Part shown: piece after piece, positions 19,355 through 29,571 of the stretch
How the letters are laid out: each line of letters starts with the position of its first letter
Position numbering within the stretch: the first letter of the stretch is position 1
Assembly (NCBI RefSeq): GCF_019880555.1
Contig: NZ_JAINVU010000001.1
Coordinates: forward strand, 310,001-374,000
DNA length: 64,000 nucleotides
Direction of reading: 5' to 3'
Source of the DNA: Hephaestia mangrovi
Lineage (GTDB): Bacteria > Pseudomonadota > Alphaproteobacteria > Sphingomonadales > Sphingomonadaceae
Notes under the pieces: model-generated
What the model was told of the DNA's origin: nothing
What the model saw: only the letters and a program-made list of their open reading frames with translations
Database searches by the model: none
Program-made: the position numbers and the translations under genes

Positions 19355-20878
19355 ATGAGCATCGAATTCCTTCCACCGGACGTCGACGAACTGACGCCGA
19401 AGATCAGCGTGATCGGCGTCGGCGGCGCCGGCGGCAACGCGATCGCCAACATGATGCGTGCGGAAGTGCAGGGCGTCGAGTTCCTCGTCGCCAACACCGA
19501 CGCACAGGCGCTGAAGCAATCGACCGCGCCGCAGCGCATCCAGCTCGGCGCCAAGATCACGCAGGGGCTCGGCGCCGGCTCGCGGCCGGAGATAGGCCGC
19601 GCCGCTGCCGAGGAGACGATCGATCAGGTCGCCAAGAGCCTCGAAGGCGCGCACATGTGCTTCATTGCCGCCGGCATGGGCGGCGGCACCGGCACGGGGG
19701 CGGCGCCGGTGATCGCCAAGACCGCGCGCGACATGGGTATCCTGACCGTCGGCGTCGTCACCAAGCCGTTCGCGTTCGAGGGCAGCCGCCGCGCCAAATC
19801 GGCCGAGGCAGGCATCGAGGAACTGCAGAAGTTCGTCGACACGCTGATCGTCATCCCCAACCAGAATTTATTCCTGATCGCCAATGCGAACACGACCTTC
19901 AAGGAAGCGTTCCAGATGGCCGACGAGGTGTTGCAGCAGGGCGTGCGCGGCATCACCGACCTGATGGTGATGCCCGGCCTCATCAACCTCGACTTCGCCG
20001 ACGTGCGTTCGGTGATGCAGGAGATGGGCAAGGCGATGATGGGCACCGGCGAGGCCGACGGCGACAGCCGCGCGATCGAGGCGGCGCAGAAGGCGATCGC
20101 CAACCCGCTGCTTGATGGCGTCAGCATGCAGGGCGCCAAGGGTGTGATCGTCTCGATCACCGGCGGCGAGGACATGCGCCTGCTTGAGGTCGACGAGGCG
20201 GCCAATCACATCCGCGAGCTGGTCGATCCCGACGCCAACATCATCTGGGGCTCGGCGTTCAATCCGGAGCTGGAAGGCAAGATTCGCGTTTCGGTGGTGG
20301 CGACGGGCATCGACGCCGGCGCACCGGGGCAAGCTGCTTCGGTCGAAACGACGCGTGCCTTCTCGTTCAACACGCCGCGCAAGGCGCCGGCACCGAGCCC
20401 GGCCCCCGAGCCCGAAGTGGCCGACGAGGAGAAAGCTCCGGCCGCCGAGGAGGCTGTGGCGGCTGATGCGACCCCGACGGTGGACGAGGCTGCGGTTACC
20501 GAAGCCGCGAGCCACGCCGAAACCGAGGCATCGGCGCCCGCCGAGAATGCCGATGCGGGCGACGACGAGCTGGTACTCGGGGCCGATACGGTCGTCCCCG
20601 AGCCGGCGCCCGCCGCGCCCAAGGTGTTTGGTGACGACCTGCCGCCGCCGTCACCCAATGCGGCGCGCCGCCGTTGGCTGTCCGCTGGGACGCCGGCAAG
20701 CGACGAGCCGGCGGAAGCCGAAAAGGAAGCCGCTCCGGCGCCCCGCGTGAAGCTGGGCGGGACGCTGTTCGAGCGTATGTCGAACATTACCCGCGGCTCC
20801 GCGCGCGATGAAGAGGAAGAAGGCGATCAGGATCCGCTCGACATCCCCCGCTTCCTGCATCGCCAGAACAACCAATAG
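19355..20878 (+). CDS. ftsZ: Cell division protein FtsZ
   Basis: 507 residues. Tubulin-like GTPase that forms the Z ring. [10 protein letters not shown] near the N-terminus, the tubulin signature [11 protein letters not shown] at about 109-119, [10 protein letters not shown] and the T7 loop [10 protein letters not shown] are all present. From about residue 320 to 490 there is an Ala/Pro/Glu-rich linker, typical of long alphaproteobacterial FtsZ. It ends with the conserved tail [13 protein letters not shown] that binds FtsA and other partners. ATG 19355 has GGAGACAGGG upstream. The 118-bp gap after ftsA probably carries its own promoter, but I could not define one. Confidence 0.98.
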   Translation: MSIEFLPPDVDELTPKISVIGVGGAGGNAIANMMRAEVQGVEFLVANTDAQALKQSTAPQRIQLGAKITQGLGAGSRPEIGRAAAEETIDQVAKSLEGAHMCFIAAGMGGGTGTGAAPVIAKTARDMGILTVGVVTKPFAFEGSRRAKSAEAGIEELQKFVDTLIVIPNQNLFLIANANTTFKEAFQMADEVLQQGVRGITDLMVMPGLINLDFADVRSVMQEMGKAMMGTGEADGDSRAIEAAQKAIANPLLDGVSMQGAKGVIVSITGGEDMRLLEVDEAANHIRELVDPDANIIWGSAFNPELEGKIRVSVVATGIDAGAPGQAASVETTRAFSFNTPRKAPAPSPAPEPEVADEEKAPAAEEAVAADATPTVDEAAVTEAASHAETEASAPAENADAGDDELVLGADTVVPEPAPAAPKVFGDDLPPPSPNAARRRWLSAGTPASDEPAEAEKEAAPAPRVKLGGTLFERMSNITRGSARDEEEEGDQDPLDIPRFLHRQNNQ

Positions 20879-20980
20879 CAGGGCGGCGCGTGCTGGTCGA
20901 CGCTATGCGTCGGCTTGCCGCGCGCTACGCCGTTCGGCCATGATGCGTTCAGCCTCGACCGGGTCTAGATTTTTTCATCC

Positions 20981-22762
20981 ATGAAGACCTACATTTCGTT
21001 CGGCGGCGCTTTCACAGCTTCTATTTGCGCGTTCATTGCAATGCCGGCCCCGGCGGCTGGACTGCAAGTTGCTCATCCGCCCGCATCTTCCGTCCTCGTC
21101 CCGCCGCCGACCCCCGATGCCGACGCATTGGCGGAGCAGATGCGTATCCTGGGCAAGGAGCCCAAGAATGCCGATGCACTGATCAAGGCCGGCGAACTGA
21201 CGCTCAAGCTTGGCGACCCGACTGCTGCGGCGGTACTGTTCAGCCGCGCCGAAGCGGAGCGGCCCCACGATGGTCATCTCAAGGCCGATGAAGCGGCGGT
21301 GCTGGTCCATATGGAGCGTCCGGGCGAGGCGCTGCGCCTGTTTCAGCAGGCCGAGAGCATGGGCGCCGACATGGCTGATTTTGCCTCGGAACGCGGGCTT
21401 GCCTACGATCTGATAGGCCAGCAGGAGCGCGCGCAGCGCGACTATCGAACCGCGCTTGCGCAAAATCCGGACAATGCCGAGACGATGCGTCGCTATGCCT
21501 TGTCGCTGGGCATTTCGGGGCAACGCGATCGAGCTCTTGCCGAGATCGATCCGCTGGTTCGGCAACAGGATCATGCGGGCTGGCGCGACCGCGCGTTCAT
21601 TCTGGCGATGACTGGCGATCCGGACCAGGCCGACAAGATCGCCAAGGCGATGCTGTCGCCCCAGATGGCGGTCGGCCTCGCGCCCTTCTTCCAGCGCCTG
21701 CCGCAATTGTCGCCCGTCGACCGCGCGTTCGCCGTGCATTTCGGCGAGGTGGCGTCGACGCCCCAGCGCGTCGCCGATGCGCGCCTGGTGCCACCGCTGC
21801 CCCCGCTCGCACCCGAACCGGTTTCGCCGCCAGTCGAGGTCGCCGCGGCGAAGCCGGCCAAGGAAAGCCGCGCTCAACGCCGGGCGCGCGAGAAGGCTGA
21901 GCGCCGGCAAGCAAGTGTAGCGCAGAGCGCGCGCCAGGAATCGAGCACGGCAGGCGTGGCTGCGAAGGCAGCGCCGACGCCTGCTCCGACGCCGGCCCAA
22001 CTCGCCGCCACGGCGCCGGTCGCGCCTGCGCCGTCGTCGGCTCAATCGCAAGCGACGTCGCCCGCGCCCGCGGAAGCGGCCGTCGCACATCAGGCGGCGT
22101 CCACGCCGCCGCCGCCCAAGGCGGCGCCGACACCCGCGAAAGCCGCGCCGCCGGTCAAGGCAGCGACACGAGTCGGGCAGGAGGATGATATCCTGCATCA
22201 GATCATGTCCGGCATCAGCGTCCCGCCGTCGGAGACAGGGTCTGCTCCATCGGAGCCGGCGGCGGCGCCACCGCCCGCGGCGACCAAGCCCGTGCCCGAT
22301 CCGGCCGCCGAAGCGAAACGGCTCGAAGCAGCCAACCTCGCGGCGGTGAAGAAAGCTGCCGAGGAAAGGGCAGAGGCGGAGGCCGAACGCAAGGCCGCCG
22401 CCGCAAAAAAGGCTGCCGAAGCCAAGAAGGCGGCCGACGCCAAGGCCGCTGCCGAAAAAGCCGCGAAGGAGAAGGAAGAAAAGGCCAATCCGTCGCGCAT
22501 CTGGGTTCAGGTCGCGGGCGGCGCCAATGAGCACGATCTGCCCAAGGCGTGGGCGGCATTGAAGGCCAAGGCACCCGATGCCTTCAAGGGCAAACAGGGC
22601 TGGTCGACGCCGCTCAACGCTACCAATCGCGTGCTCGCCGGCCCGTTCAAGTCCGACGATGCCGCGCAGGATTTCGTCAATCAGCTCGCCAAAAAGGGCC
22701 TGTCCGCTTTCCCGTTCACCAGCGCCAAGGGCCAGAAGATCGACAAATTGCCGGCCAAGTGA
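20981..22762 (+). CDS. TPR-containing protein with C-terminal SPOR domain
   Basis: 593 residues. A signal peptide ([15 protein letters not shown]) is followed by TPR-like helical repeats at about residues 50-220. A long Ala/Pro/Lys-rich linker contains Ala/Lys/Glu helix-like stretches. The end is a SPOR domain from about residue 505 ([18 protein letters not shown] to AKGLSAFPF). SPOR domains bind glycan lacking stem peptides at the septum, so a division or septal wall role behind ftsZ is likely. No Shine-Dalgarno precedes the ATG; TCTAGATTTTTT is just upstream. It takes the place where lpxC follows ftsZ in many proteobacteria. Confidence 0.8.
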   Translation: MKTYISFGGAFTASICAFIAMPAPAAGLQVAHPPASSVLVPPPTPDADALAEQMRILGKEPKNADALIKAGELTLKLGDPTAAAVLFSRAEAERPHDGHLKADEAAVLVHMERPGEALRLFQQAESMGADMADFASERGLAYDLIGQQERAQRDYRTALAQNPDNAETMRRYALSLGISGQRDRALAEIDPLVRQQDHAGWRDRAFILAMTGDPDQADKIAKAMLSPQMAVGLAPFFQRLPQLSPVDRAFAVHFGEVASTPQRVADARLVPPLPPLAPEPVSPPVEVAAAKPAKESRAQRRAREKAERRQASVAQSARQESSTAGVAAKAAPTPAPTPAQLAATAPVAPAPSSAQSQATSPAPAEAAVAHQAASTPPPPKAAPTPAKAAPPVKAATRVGQEDDILHQIMSGISVPPSETGSAPSEPAAAPPPAATKPVPDPAAEAKRLEAANLAAVKKAAEERAEAEAERKAAAAKKAAEAKKAADAKAAAEKAAKEKEEKANPSRIWVQVAGGANEHDLPKAWAALKAKAPDAFKGKQGWSTPLNATNRVLAGPFKSDDAAQDFVNQLAKKGLSAFPFTSAKGQKIDKLPAK

Positions 22763-22794
22763 CAGACGACCGCGTGATGCAACGGGAAATCGGC

Positions 22795-23958
22795 ATGACG
22801 CGGCCGCTCGCGCCCTGGGCTTCGCACCCCGAGAAGAGCCGTGGCCGTCGCCATGAGGAACAGAGCGGGGTGCGCGGCCCGCGCGACGCCTTTCAACGCG
22901 ATCGCGATCGTATCATCCATTCGATCGCGTTTCGCCGCCTGCGCCACAAGACGCAGGTGTTCCTTGCGCCCGATGGCGACCATTTCCGCGTCCGCCTGAC
23001 CCACAGCCTGGAAGTCGCGCAGATCGGCCGGACGATCGCGCGCGCCCTCGATCTCAACGAGGATCTGACCGAAGCGCTGTGCCTCGCGCATGATATCGGC
23101 CACCCGCCGTTCGGCCATGCCGGCGAGGACGCGCTCAAGGCGGCGCTGAAAGGCGAGGGTGGCTTCGATCATAACGGTCACACCTTGCGTGTGTTGACCG
23201 AGCTCGAGCGGCCTTATCCGTTGTGGGATGGCCTCAACCTGACCTGGGAGATGCTCGAAGGCCTGGCCAAGCACAATGGTCCGGCCCGGCACCCCGGCTG
23301 GGCACTTGCCGAGGTCGATGCCGGCTTTTCCCTCGATCTCGGCAGCCGCGCATCGTTGGAAGCGCAGGTTGCGGCGATCGCGGACGATATCGCTTACGAC
23401 AATCACGACATCGACGATGGCCTGCGCGCGGGATTGTTGAGTTTTGACCAGATCCTCGACGTGCCGGTGGTCGCGCGCGGATGGCAGGCGGTGGAGGCGC
23501 GCTTCGGCGGGCGATCGAAGCGGCTGACCGGCGAACTGATCCGCAGCCAGATCGGCGCGATGGTCAATGATGTCATCACCGAATCGACGCGACGCATCGC
23601 CGAAGCCGGAATTGCGAGCGCTGACGACGCGCGGGCCGCCGATCGTGCATTGATCGGCTTTTCCCCCGCGATGGCCGACGATGAGCGCACGCTGAAACGC
23701 TTCATGTATGCCAATCTCTACCATCATCCGCGGCAGCTGGCGGCGGCGGATGCGGCGCATGGCATCGTCGATGGGCTGTTCGCCGCCTATCGCGCCGATC
23801 CGGCGGCGCTTCCCGACGAATGGCGCGCAGCGCTGCGGGAGGACGAACCCCGGCGCAGCCGCCACATTGCCGATTTCATCGCAGGCATGACCGACCGATA
23901 CGCGATCGCGCGCTATCGCGACGTGGTTGGTGCGATCGACTTGCCCGAAGGCTTCTGA
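22795..23958 (+). CDS. dgt: Deoxyguanosinetriphosphate triphosphohydrolase-like HD protein
   Basis: 387 residues. HD-superfamily dNTPase of the Dgt type, removing triphosphate from dNTPs and so lowering the dNTP pool. The N-terminal SRGRRHEE and [20 protein letters not shown] are typical. The metal motif is [10 protein letters not shown] then [13 protein letters not shown]. Starts at GTG 22759 (overlapping the SPOR gene stop), ATG 22777 and ATG 22795 are all in frame. I chose 22795 because [18 protein letters not shown] gives the usual N-terminus, with GGGAAA upstream. argS follows after 71 bp. Confidence 0.9.
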   Translation: MTRPLAPWASHPEKSRGRRHEEQSGVRGPRDAFQRDRDRIIHSIAFRRLRHKTQVFLAPDGDHFRVRLTHSLEVAQIGRTIARALDLNEDLTEALCLAHDIGHPPFGHAGEDALKAALKGEGGFDHNGHTLRVLTELERPYPLWDGLNLTWEMLEGLAKHNGPARHPGWALAEVDAGFSLDLGSRASLEAQVAAIADDIAYDNHDIDDGLRAGLLSFDQILDVPVVARGWQAVEARFGGRSKRLTGELIRSQIGAMVNDVITESTRRIAEAGIASADDARAADRALIGFSPAMADDERTLKRFMYANLYHHPRQLAAADAAHGIVDGLFAAYRADPAALPDEWRAALREDEPRRSRHIADFIAGMTDRYAIARYRDVVGAIDLPEGF

Positions 23959-24029
23959 CGGCTCGGGTTTTGCGGTTCGCGTCGGCTTGGTCTAAGGCGC
24001 GCGCACTTTCCGCACATTGGGAACGACCG

Positions 24030-25760
24030 ATGACTCTCTACGCCCGTTTCGCCGCGCATCTCGATGCGGCGCTGGATACGCTCGTCGCCGACGGCATCTT
24101 GCCGGCGGGGCTGGAGCGCCGCGCCGTCACCGTCGAGCCGCCGCGCGATCCGACGCATGGCGATCTTGCCACCAATGCGGCGATGGTGCTGGCCAAGCCG
24201 GCGGGGACCAATCCGCGCGCGCTCGCTGAACGGCTGGCTGCCGAATTGGGCAGGCTCGATGAGGTTGCTTCGGCGACGATTGCCGGCCCCGGCTTCATCA
24301 ACCTCGCCCTGACCGACGATACGTGGCGCGCCGAGCTTGCAGCGATTCTCGATGCGGGCGACGATTACGGTCGCATTACGCGCGCGGCGCCCTTCACGGT
24401 CAATGTCGAATATGTTTCCGCCAATCCGACCGGGCCGATGCACATGGGCCATTGCCGCGGTGCGGTGGTCGGCGATGCGCTGGCCAATCTGCTTGAATTC
24501 GCCGGCAACAAGGTGGTCCGCGAATATTATGTCAACGATGCCGGCGGCCAGGTCGACGTGCTCGCCCGCTCGGTTCATCTGCGCTACCGCGAGGCGCTGG
24601 GCGAAGATGTCGGCGGGATTCCGGAGGGCCTTTATCCCGGCGCGTATCTGATCCCGGTCGGGCAGGAGCTGGCGCGCGAGTTTGGCGATGCCTTTGTTGG
24701 TGCGCCCGAGGCCGAGTGGCTGCCCTTGTTCCGCACGCGTGCGGTCGCGGCGATGCTGGCGATGATCAAGGCTGATCTAGCACTGCTCGGCATTCATCAC
24801 GACCTGTTCTCGTCCGAAGCCGAATTGCAGGCGGCGGGAAAGCCGGCCGCCGCCGAGGCGGAGTTGCGCGCGCGCGACCTCGTCTATGACGGCATGCTCG
24901 AAGCCCCCAAGGGCGAGACGCCGGAGGATTGGGAGCCGGTTGAATTGCCGCTGTTCCGCTCGACCGAGTTCGGCGACGATCAGGACCGGCCGATCCGGAA
25001 ATCGGACGGCAGCTGGACCTATTTTGGCGCCGATCTCGCTTATCACTACCAGAAGGCCGCGACCGCCGACGCGCTGATCGACATCTGGGGCGCAGACCAC
25101 GCGGGCACCGTCAAGCGGATCCAGGCTGCGGTCAAGGCGCTGACCGGTGGGCGGGTGCCGTTCGACGTCAAACTGGTCCAGATGGTGCGGCTGCTCCGCG
25201 CCGGTGAACCAGTCAAGATGTCGAAGCGGGCCGGCAACTTCGTGACGCTTGCTGATGTCGTGAATGAAGTCGGCAAGGACGTCGTGCGTTTCACGATGCT
25301 GACGCGCAAGGCCGACGCACAGATGGATTTCGACTTCGCCAAGGTCGTCGAAGCGTCGAAGGACAATCCGGTCTTCTACGTCAATTATGCGCACGCGCGG
25401 ATCATGAGCCTGCATCGTCGCGCTGCCGAAGCCGGAATCGATTGTCCGCGCGTGCCCGACCTGTCCCAGCTCGGGACCGAAGAACTTGCGCTGGTCAAGC
25501 TCGCGGCGCAGTTTCCGCGGGTTGTGGAGACCGCGGCGATCGCGCGCGAACCGCACAGAATCGCATTTTATCTCTATGATTTATCGGCTGCTTTTCATGC
25601 CCAATGGAATGTTGGCAACGACCGGCCGGAGATGCGCTTTCTCGTCCCGGAGCGGGTCGACCTTACGTGCGCGCGTCTTTTCTTGGCCGATGCAATAGGG
25701 CAGATTATCAGGAATGGCCTCGCGATCATGGGGGTGGAGGCAGTTTCGGAGATGAACTGA
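24030..25760 (+). CDS. argS: Arginine--tRNA ligase
   Basis: 576 residues, class Ia synthetase charging tRNA-Arg. The N-terminal additional domain DPTHGDLATNAAMVLAK is present. The HIGH-like motif is NPTGPMHMGHCRG, the KMSK motif VKMSKRAGNFVTL, and the anticodon-binding DALR domain runs to the C-terminus. Length is normal. ATG 24030 was chosen over longer open frame because MTLYARFAAHLDAAL starts the known fold. The last base of its stop is shared with the next gene's ATG. Confidence 0.97.
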   Translation: MTLYARFAAHLDAALDTLVADGILPAGLERRAVTVEPPRDPTHGDLATNAAMVLAKPAGTNPRALAERLAAELGRLDEVASATIAGPGFINLALTDDTWRAELAAILDAGDDYGRITRAAPFTVNVEYVSANPTGPMHMGHCRGAVVGDALANLLEFAGNKVVREYYVNDAGGQVDVLARSVHLRYREALGEDVGGIPEGLYPGAYLIPVGQELAREFGDAFVGAPEAEWLPLFRTRAVAAMLAMIKADLALLGIHHDLFSSEAELQAAGKPAAAEAELRARDLVYDGMLEAPKGETPEDWEPVELPLFRSTEFGDDQDRPIRKSDGSWTYFGADLAYHYQKAATADALIDIWGADHAGTVKRIQAAVKALTGGRVPFDVKLVQMVRLLRAGEPVKMSKRAGNFVTLADVVNEVGKDVVRFTMLTRKADAQMDFDFAKVVEASKDNPVFYVNYAHARIMSLHRRAAEAGIDCPRVPDLSQLGTEELALVKLAAQFPRVVETAAIAREPHRIAFYLYDLSAAFHAQWNVGNDRPEMRFLVPERVDLTCARLFLADAIGQIIRNGLAIMGVEAVSEMN

Positions 25761-26488
25761 TGGCGACGTCAGGCGACGAATATCGCGACGAGGATCGGCT
25801 TCCCTGGCTCGAATCGGTCGAGGCGGATGACGAACCGCGCGGACAAACCTTGCGGGTCGTCGGCCTCGTCATCGTCGGCCTGATCGCCATCGCGGCGCTG
25901 GTCTATGCCATCTATTGGGTGCAATCCCACCATCATGCAGCCGGCGGCAATGGCGCGCTGATCGCGGCGCCGCAGGGCGATTACAAGGTCAAGCCCGATC
26001 AGCCGGGCGGCATGAAAGCCGAAGGCGAGGGCACGCAGGCGCTGGCGACGAGCCAGGGCGCCGACAACGCGTCGGCCGCGATTGACCTCAACGCCGTTCC
26101 CGAAGCGCCGATCGCCGGCAAGCCCGTCGCGACCGGGCAACAGCCCAACGACGGTGGCGCGGCGCACGTGGCTGCTGCGGTGCCTGCCTCGGGCGGCACG
26201 CTCAAGGCCGAAGCGCCGGTAAGCGCGCCCAAGGCGATGGCCGCGGCTGCGGCCAACGGCTCGGTCGTGCAGCTCGGCGCCTATCCAGATCAGGCGACCG
26301 CCAATGCGCAGTGGAAGCGGATGGCGGGGCGCTTCTCTTATCTCGCGCCGCTCGGCCAATCGATCGAGCAGGCCAATGTCAACGGCCGCAAGGTCTATCG
26401 GCTGCGGGTCAATGCGGGCAGCGCGACCGCGGCGAGCCAGCTGTGCGGCAAGCTGAAGGTAGCCGGCGAGGCTTGTTTCGTCCCCTGA
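25760..26488 (+). CDS. SPOR domain inner-membrane protein
   Basis: 242 residues. A cytoplasmic N-terminus of about 35 residues, one transmembrane segment (VVGLVIVGLIAIAALVYAIYW, about 32-52), a 120-residue Ala/Gly/Pro-rich periplasmic linker, and a SPOR domain from about residue 170 (SVVQLGAYPDQATANAQWKR to GEACFVP). Two cysteines lie at the SPOR end. Likely recruited to denuded septal glycan. The order argS-SPOR-nagZ-scpA-scpB is common in alphaproteobacteria. ATG overlaps the argS stop by one base (TGATG). Confidence 0.87.
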   Translation: MATSGDEYRDEDRLPWLESVEADDEPRGQTLRVVGLVIVGLIAIAALVYAIYWVQSHHHAAGGNGALIAAPQGDYKVKPDQPGGMKAEGEGTQALATSQGADNASAAIDLNAVPEAPIAGKPVATGQQPNDGGAAHVAAAVPASGGTLKAEAPVSAPKAMAAAAANGSVVQLGAYPDQATANAQWKRMAGRFSYLAPLGQSIEQANVNGRKVYRLRVNAGSATAASQLCGKLKVAGEACFVP

Positions 26489-26509
26489 GCCTGCGCTAGC
26501 GCGGGCGGC

Positions 26510-27511
26510 ATGAAGCCCGTCATCTTCGGCCTTGCCGGCCCCACGCTCAGCGCCGACGAGCGCGCCTTCTTCGGCGACGCGGAGCCCGCCGGCTATATCC
26601 TGTTCAAGCGCAACGTCGAAAATCGGGCGCAACTGCTGGCGCTCACCGATAGCCTGCGCGATCTGGCGGGGCGCGAGGACGTGGCAATCCTGATCGACCA
26701 GGAAGGCGGGCGCGTGGCGCGCATGCAACCGCCCGAATGGCCCGCTTTCCCGGCAGGCCCGGCTTTCGATGCGCTATACGAGGTCGCGCCCGTCTCCGCG
26801 ATCGAGGCGGCTCGCGCGAATGCCCAGGCGATCGCGCTGACGCTCGCCGAAGTCGGGATAACCGTCGATTGCCTGCCGCTGCTCGACGTTGCCCAGCACG
26901 ATACCACCGATGCGATCGCCACGCGCGCGCTGGGCCACGAGCCGATGCGCGTCGCCGCGTTGGGGCGGGCGATTCTCGATGGGCTGGCGGCGGGCGGCGT
27001 GGTCGGGGTGGTCAAGCACATGCCCGGGCATGGCCGGGCGCGGCTCGATACGCATCTTGCGTTGCCGACGGTCGACGCGAGCGACGCCGAACTGGAAGTC
27101 GATATCGAGCCGTTCCGCACGCTCAACCGCGCACCGATGGGCATGACATCGCATATCGTTTTCCAGGCATGGGATCGCGAGCGGCCGGCAACGCTGAGCC
27201 CGATCGTCATCGAGCAGATCATTCGTGAGCGGATCGGCTTCGACGGACTGCTGATGACCGACGATATCGACATGAAAGCACTGTCCGGCACGCCCGGGGA
27301 CAAGGCCGCGGGCGCGATTGCCGCTGGATGCGATATCGTGCTCGATTGCTGGGCGCGCATGCCCGAGATGATCGAGATCGCCGGCCGCCTCGGCGATATC
27401 GCGCCACGCTCTCGCGAGCGGCTCGATCGCGCCATGGCGACACGGCGCGCGCCGCAGGGCGATCTCGCCGCGTTAATCGCCAAGCGTGACGCGCTGCTGG
27501 CGCTCGCCTGA
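26510..27511 (+). CDS. nagZ: Beta-N-acetylhexosaminidase NagZ (GH3)
   Basis: 333 residues. Cytoplasmic enzyme that releases GlcNAc from GlcNAc-anhydroMurNAc peptides in wall recycling. GH3 marks are LIDQEGGRVARM, KHMPGHGRARLDTH (the family motif KHFPGHG with Met for Phe; its His is the acid/base) and MTDDIDMKAL with the nucleophile Asp. The length fits NagZ rather than larger GH3 beta-glucosidases. It follows the SPOR gene after 21 bp. Its product can link wall turnover to AmpR-type sensing in species that have it. Confidence 0.95.
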   Translation: MKPVIFGLAGPTLSADERAFFGDAEPAGYILFKRNVENRAQLLALTDSLRDLAGREDVAILIDQEGGRVARMQPPEWPAFPAGPAFDALYEVAPVSAIEAARANAQAIALTLAEVGITVDCLPLLDVAQHDTTDAIATRALGHEPMRVAALGRAILDGLAAGGVVGVVKHMPGHGRARLDTHLALPTVDASDAELEVDIEPFRTLNRAPMGMTSHIVFQAWDRERPATLSPIVIEQIIRERIGFDGLLMTDDIDMKALSGTPGDKAAGAIAAGCDIVLDCWARMPEMIEIAGRLGDIAPRSRERLDRAMATRRAPQGDLAALIAKRDALLALA

Positions 27512-27573
27512 TCGTTTCCGGATTTGTCGCAGACAGCTTCCGCCCGCACGCGATTTGTGGCTAGGATGCGACG

Positions 27574-28308
27574 ATGATCGACGACGATCCCGATAGGCTC
27601 ACGATCGATATCGATGGTTGGGAAGGGCCGCTCGACCTGCTGCTCGCGCTGGCGCGGGCGCAGAAAGTCGATCTTCGGAAGATTTCGATCCTCGATCTCG
27701 TCCAGCAGTATCTCGATTATGTCGAGGAGGCGCGCGCGCTGAAACTCGAGCTTGCGGCGGATTATTTGGTGATGGCGGCATGGCTCGCTTTTCTCAAATC
27801 GTCGCTACTGCTGCCGCGCGATCCCGAGCAGGAGCCGAGTCCCGAGGAACTCGCGCTTCGCCTGCAACTCCGGCTCGAACGTCTCCAGGCGATGCGCGAA
27901 GCGGGCGCGCGACTGATGGCGCGCGACCGGCTTGGCCGCGACGTTTTCGTCCGTGCCGCGCCGGAAGGGCTGCACACGGTCCGCAAGGCGCTGTGGCAGG
28001 TAGAGATCTACGATCTGATCGCTGCTTATGGCCGCGTTAGTGCGCGGACGCGGCCGGTGATGCACGTCGTTCAGGATCGCCAGGTGATGACGCTGGAAGT
28101 GGCGATCGAACGTGTCTCGCACTTGGTCGGCTCGCAGATCGAATGGTCGACGATCGAGAGTTTCCTGCCGCCCGATGCTGAGGGTTCGTTCCGCAAGTCG
28201 GCGCTTGCCTCCAGCTTTCTTGCCGCGCTCGAACTCGCCCGACAGGGCAGGGTCGACCTGCGGCAGAAGACGGCGTTCGCGCCGCTCTATCTGCGGGCGA
28301 CGGCATGA
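27574..28308 (+). CDS. scpA: Segregation and condensation protein A
   Basis: 244 residues. Kleisin subunit that bridges Smc and ScpB in the bacterial condensin. The N-terminal WEGPLDLLLALARAQKVDLR is diagnostic of ScpA. The helical middle (AADYLVMAAWLAFLKSSLLL) and the C-terminal winged-helix part ([13 protein letters not shown]) follow. It overlaps scpB by 4 nt (ATGA). AGGAT lies shortly before the ATG at 27574. Confidence 0.95.
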   Translation: MIDDDPDRLTIDIDGWEGPLDLLLALARAQKVDLRKISILDLVQQYLDYVEEARALKLELAADYLVMAAWLAFLKSSLLLPRDPEQEPSPEELALRLQLRLERLQAMREAGARLMARDRLGRDVFVRAAPEGLHTVRKALWQVEIYDLIAAYGRVSARTRPVMHVVQDRQVMTLEVAIERVSHLVGSQIEWSTIESFLPPDAEGSFRKSALASSFLAALELARQGRVDLRQKTAFAPLYLRATA

Positions 28309-28883
28309 TCCCGCCCGACGACACCGTTCGCGCCGTCGAAGCGGTGCTTTTCGCATCCGAGGAGCCGCTGACGATCGACGCGATCCGGCTGCACGTCGGC
28401 GCACAGAGCGATGTCCGCGCCGCGCTCGGGCAATTGCAGCAAGATTATGCAGGCCGCGGCATCGCGCTGGTCCATCGCAGCGAACGCTGGCATTTCGAGA
28501 CCGCCGCTGACATGGCGCATCTGCTGCGCCGGGATCGCGAGGAACCGCGCAAATTGAGTCGAGCCGGCACCGAAACGCTGGCGATCATCGCGTATCACGA
28601 GCCCGTCACCCGCGCCGAAATCGAGTCGATTCGCGGCGTACAAATTTCCAAGGGCACATTGGATGTGCTGATGGAGGCCGGCTGGGTGCGCCCCGCGGGC
28701 CGCCGCGAGGTTCCGGGGCGGCCGCTGATGTACGCCACAACTATCGAATTTCTCGCTCATTTCGGGTTGGAGAGCCGCCGTGACCTGCCCGGTATCGACG
28801 ATCTGCGCGCCGCCGGCCTGCTTGATCCGGTCGATCTCGCTTTCGAGCAGGTCGAGGTGGAAAAAGCCGACGAGGCGGACTAG
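28305..28883 (+). CDS. scpB: Segregation and condensation protein B
   Basis: 192 residues. Tandem winged-helix partner of ScpA in the Smc complex. [18 protein letters not shown] is the usual opening. [27 protein letters not shown] is the second winged helix, and [15 protein letters not shown] completes the family pattern. The C-terminal tail is acidic ([10 protein letters not shown]). The start overlaps the scpA stop. Confidence 0.95.
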   Translation: MIPPDDTVRAVEAVLFASEEPLTIDAIRLHVGAQSDVRAALGQLQQDYAGRGIALVHRSERWHFETAADMAHLLRRDREEPRKLSRAGTETLAIIAYHEPVTRAEIESIRGVQISKGTLDVLMEAGWVRPAGRREVPGRPLMYATTIEFLAHFGLESRRDLPGIDDLRAAGLLDPVDLAFEQVEVEKADEAD

Positions 28884-28912
28884 ATAAGACAAATTCCCCA
28901 AGGAGAATCACC

Positions 28913-29161
28913 ATGGGCAGTTTTGGCCCCCTTCACTGGATTGTCGTCGCCGTCATCGCCGTGCTCGTGCTCGGTGGCGGTCGTTTTTCGAACCTGATGG
29001 GCGACGTCGCCAAGGGCGTGAAGAATTTCAAGAAGGGCATGGCCGACGAGGACGATGAGGCGCCGCGCCGTGCACCCGATCGGATCGAGACGAAAAAGGC
29101 CGCCGAGCCGGCTTTCGATCGCGACGGCGAGAGGCTGCGCGAGCCGCGCGACGATCGTTGA
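28913..29161 (+). CDS. tatA: Twin-arginine translocase subunit TatA
   Basis: 82 residues. Pore-forming Tat subunit. A short periplasmic N-terminus, transmembrane helix at about residues 7-22, hinge [11 protein letters not shown], amphipathic helix [12 protein letters not shown] and a charged cytoplasmic tail. The common FGxGK hinge is changed to GGGRFS here, as often in sphingomonads. A good Shine-Dalgarno (AAGGAGA) lies 9 nt before the ATG. It heads tatABC. Confidence 0.93.
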   Translation: MGSFGPLHWIVVAVIAVLVLGGGRFSNLMGDVAKGVKNFKKGMADEDDEAPRRAPDRIETKKAAEPAFDRDGERLREPRDDR

Positions 29162-29190
29162 CGCGCTGACTCGCTGCTTTTTGCGCGCCG

Positions 29191-29571
29191 ATGTTCGATA
29201 TCTTCTCTCCGGAGCTGTTGGTCATCGCCGTGGTGGCGGTGGTCGTCATCGGCCCCAAAGACCTGCCCAAGGCGATGCGCGTCATGGGCTATTGGGTCGG
29301 CAAGGCGCGTGGCACGATGCGCCAGTTCCGCGCCGGCTTCGACGCGATGGTGCGCGAGGCCGAACTCGCCGAGATGGAAAAGAAATGGGCGGAGGAAAAC
29401 AAGCGTATCATGGAGGCGCATCCGCCGAGCGAGGCCGATCCGCCGGCGCTTCCCCCGCCAGCCGCTCAAGAAGCTGACGCCGATCCGGCGCCGGTCATGA
29501 CCGAAAAGCCCGCGGTTCATGACGAGCCCGAACTGCCGCTCGCCCAGGAGCCGGAGACGCGCGCGTCATGA
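29191..29571 (+). CDS. tatB: Twin-arginine translocase subunit TatB
   Basis: 126 residues. Receptor subunit that binds Tat signal peptides with TatC. MFDIFSPELLVIAVVAVVVIGP has the TatB-type opening with conserved Glu and Gly-Pro. A long amphipathic helix (RGTMRQFRAGFDAMVREAEL) and a Pro/Glu-rich tail follow. It overlaps tatC by 4 nt. A Tat substrate candidate is encoded at 43256-43975. Confidence 0.94.
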   Translation: MFDIFSPELLVIAVVAVVVIGPKDLPKAMRVMGYWVGKARGTMRQFRAGFDAMVREAELAEMEKKWAEENKRIMEAHPPSEADPPALPPPAAQEADADPAPVMTEKPAVHDEPELPLAQEPETRAS

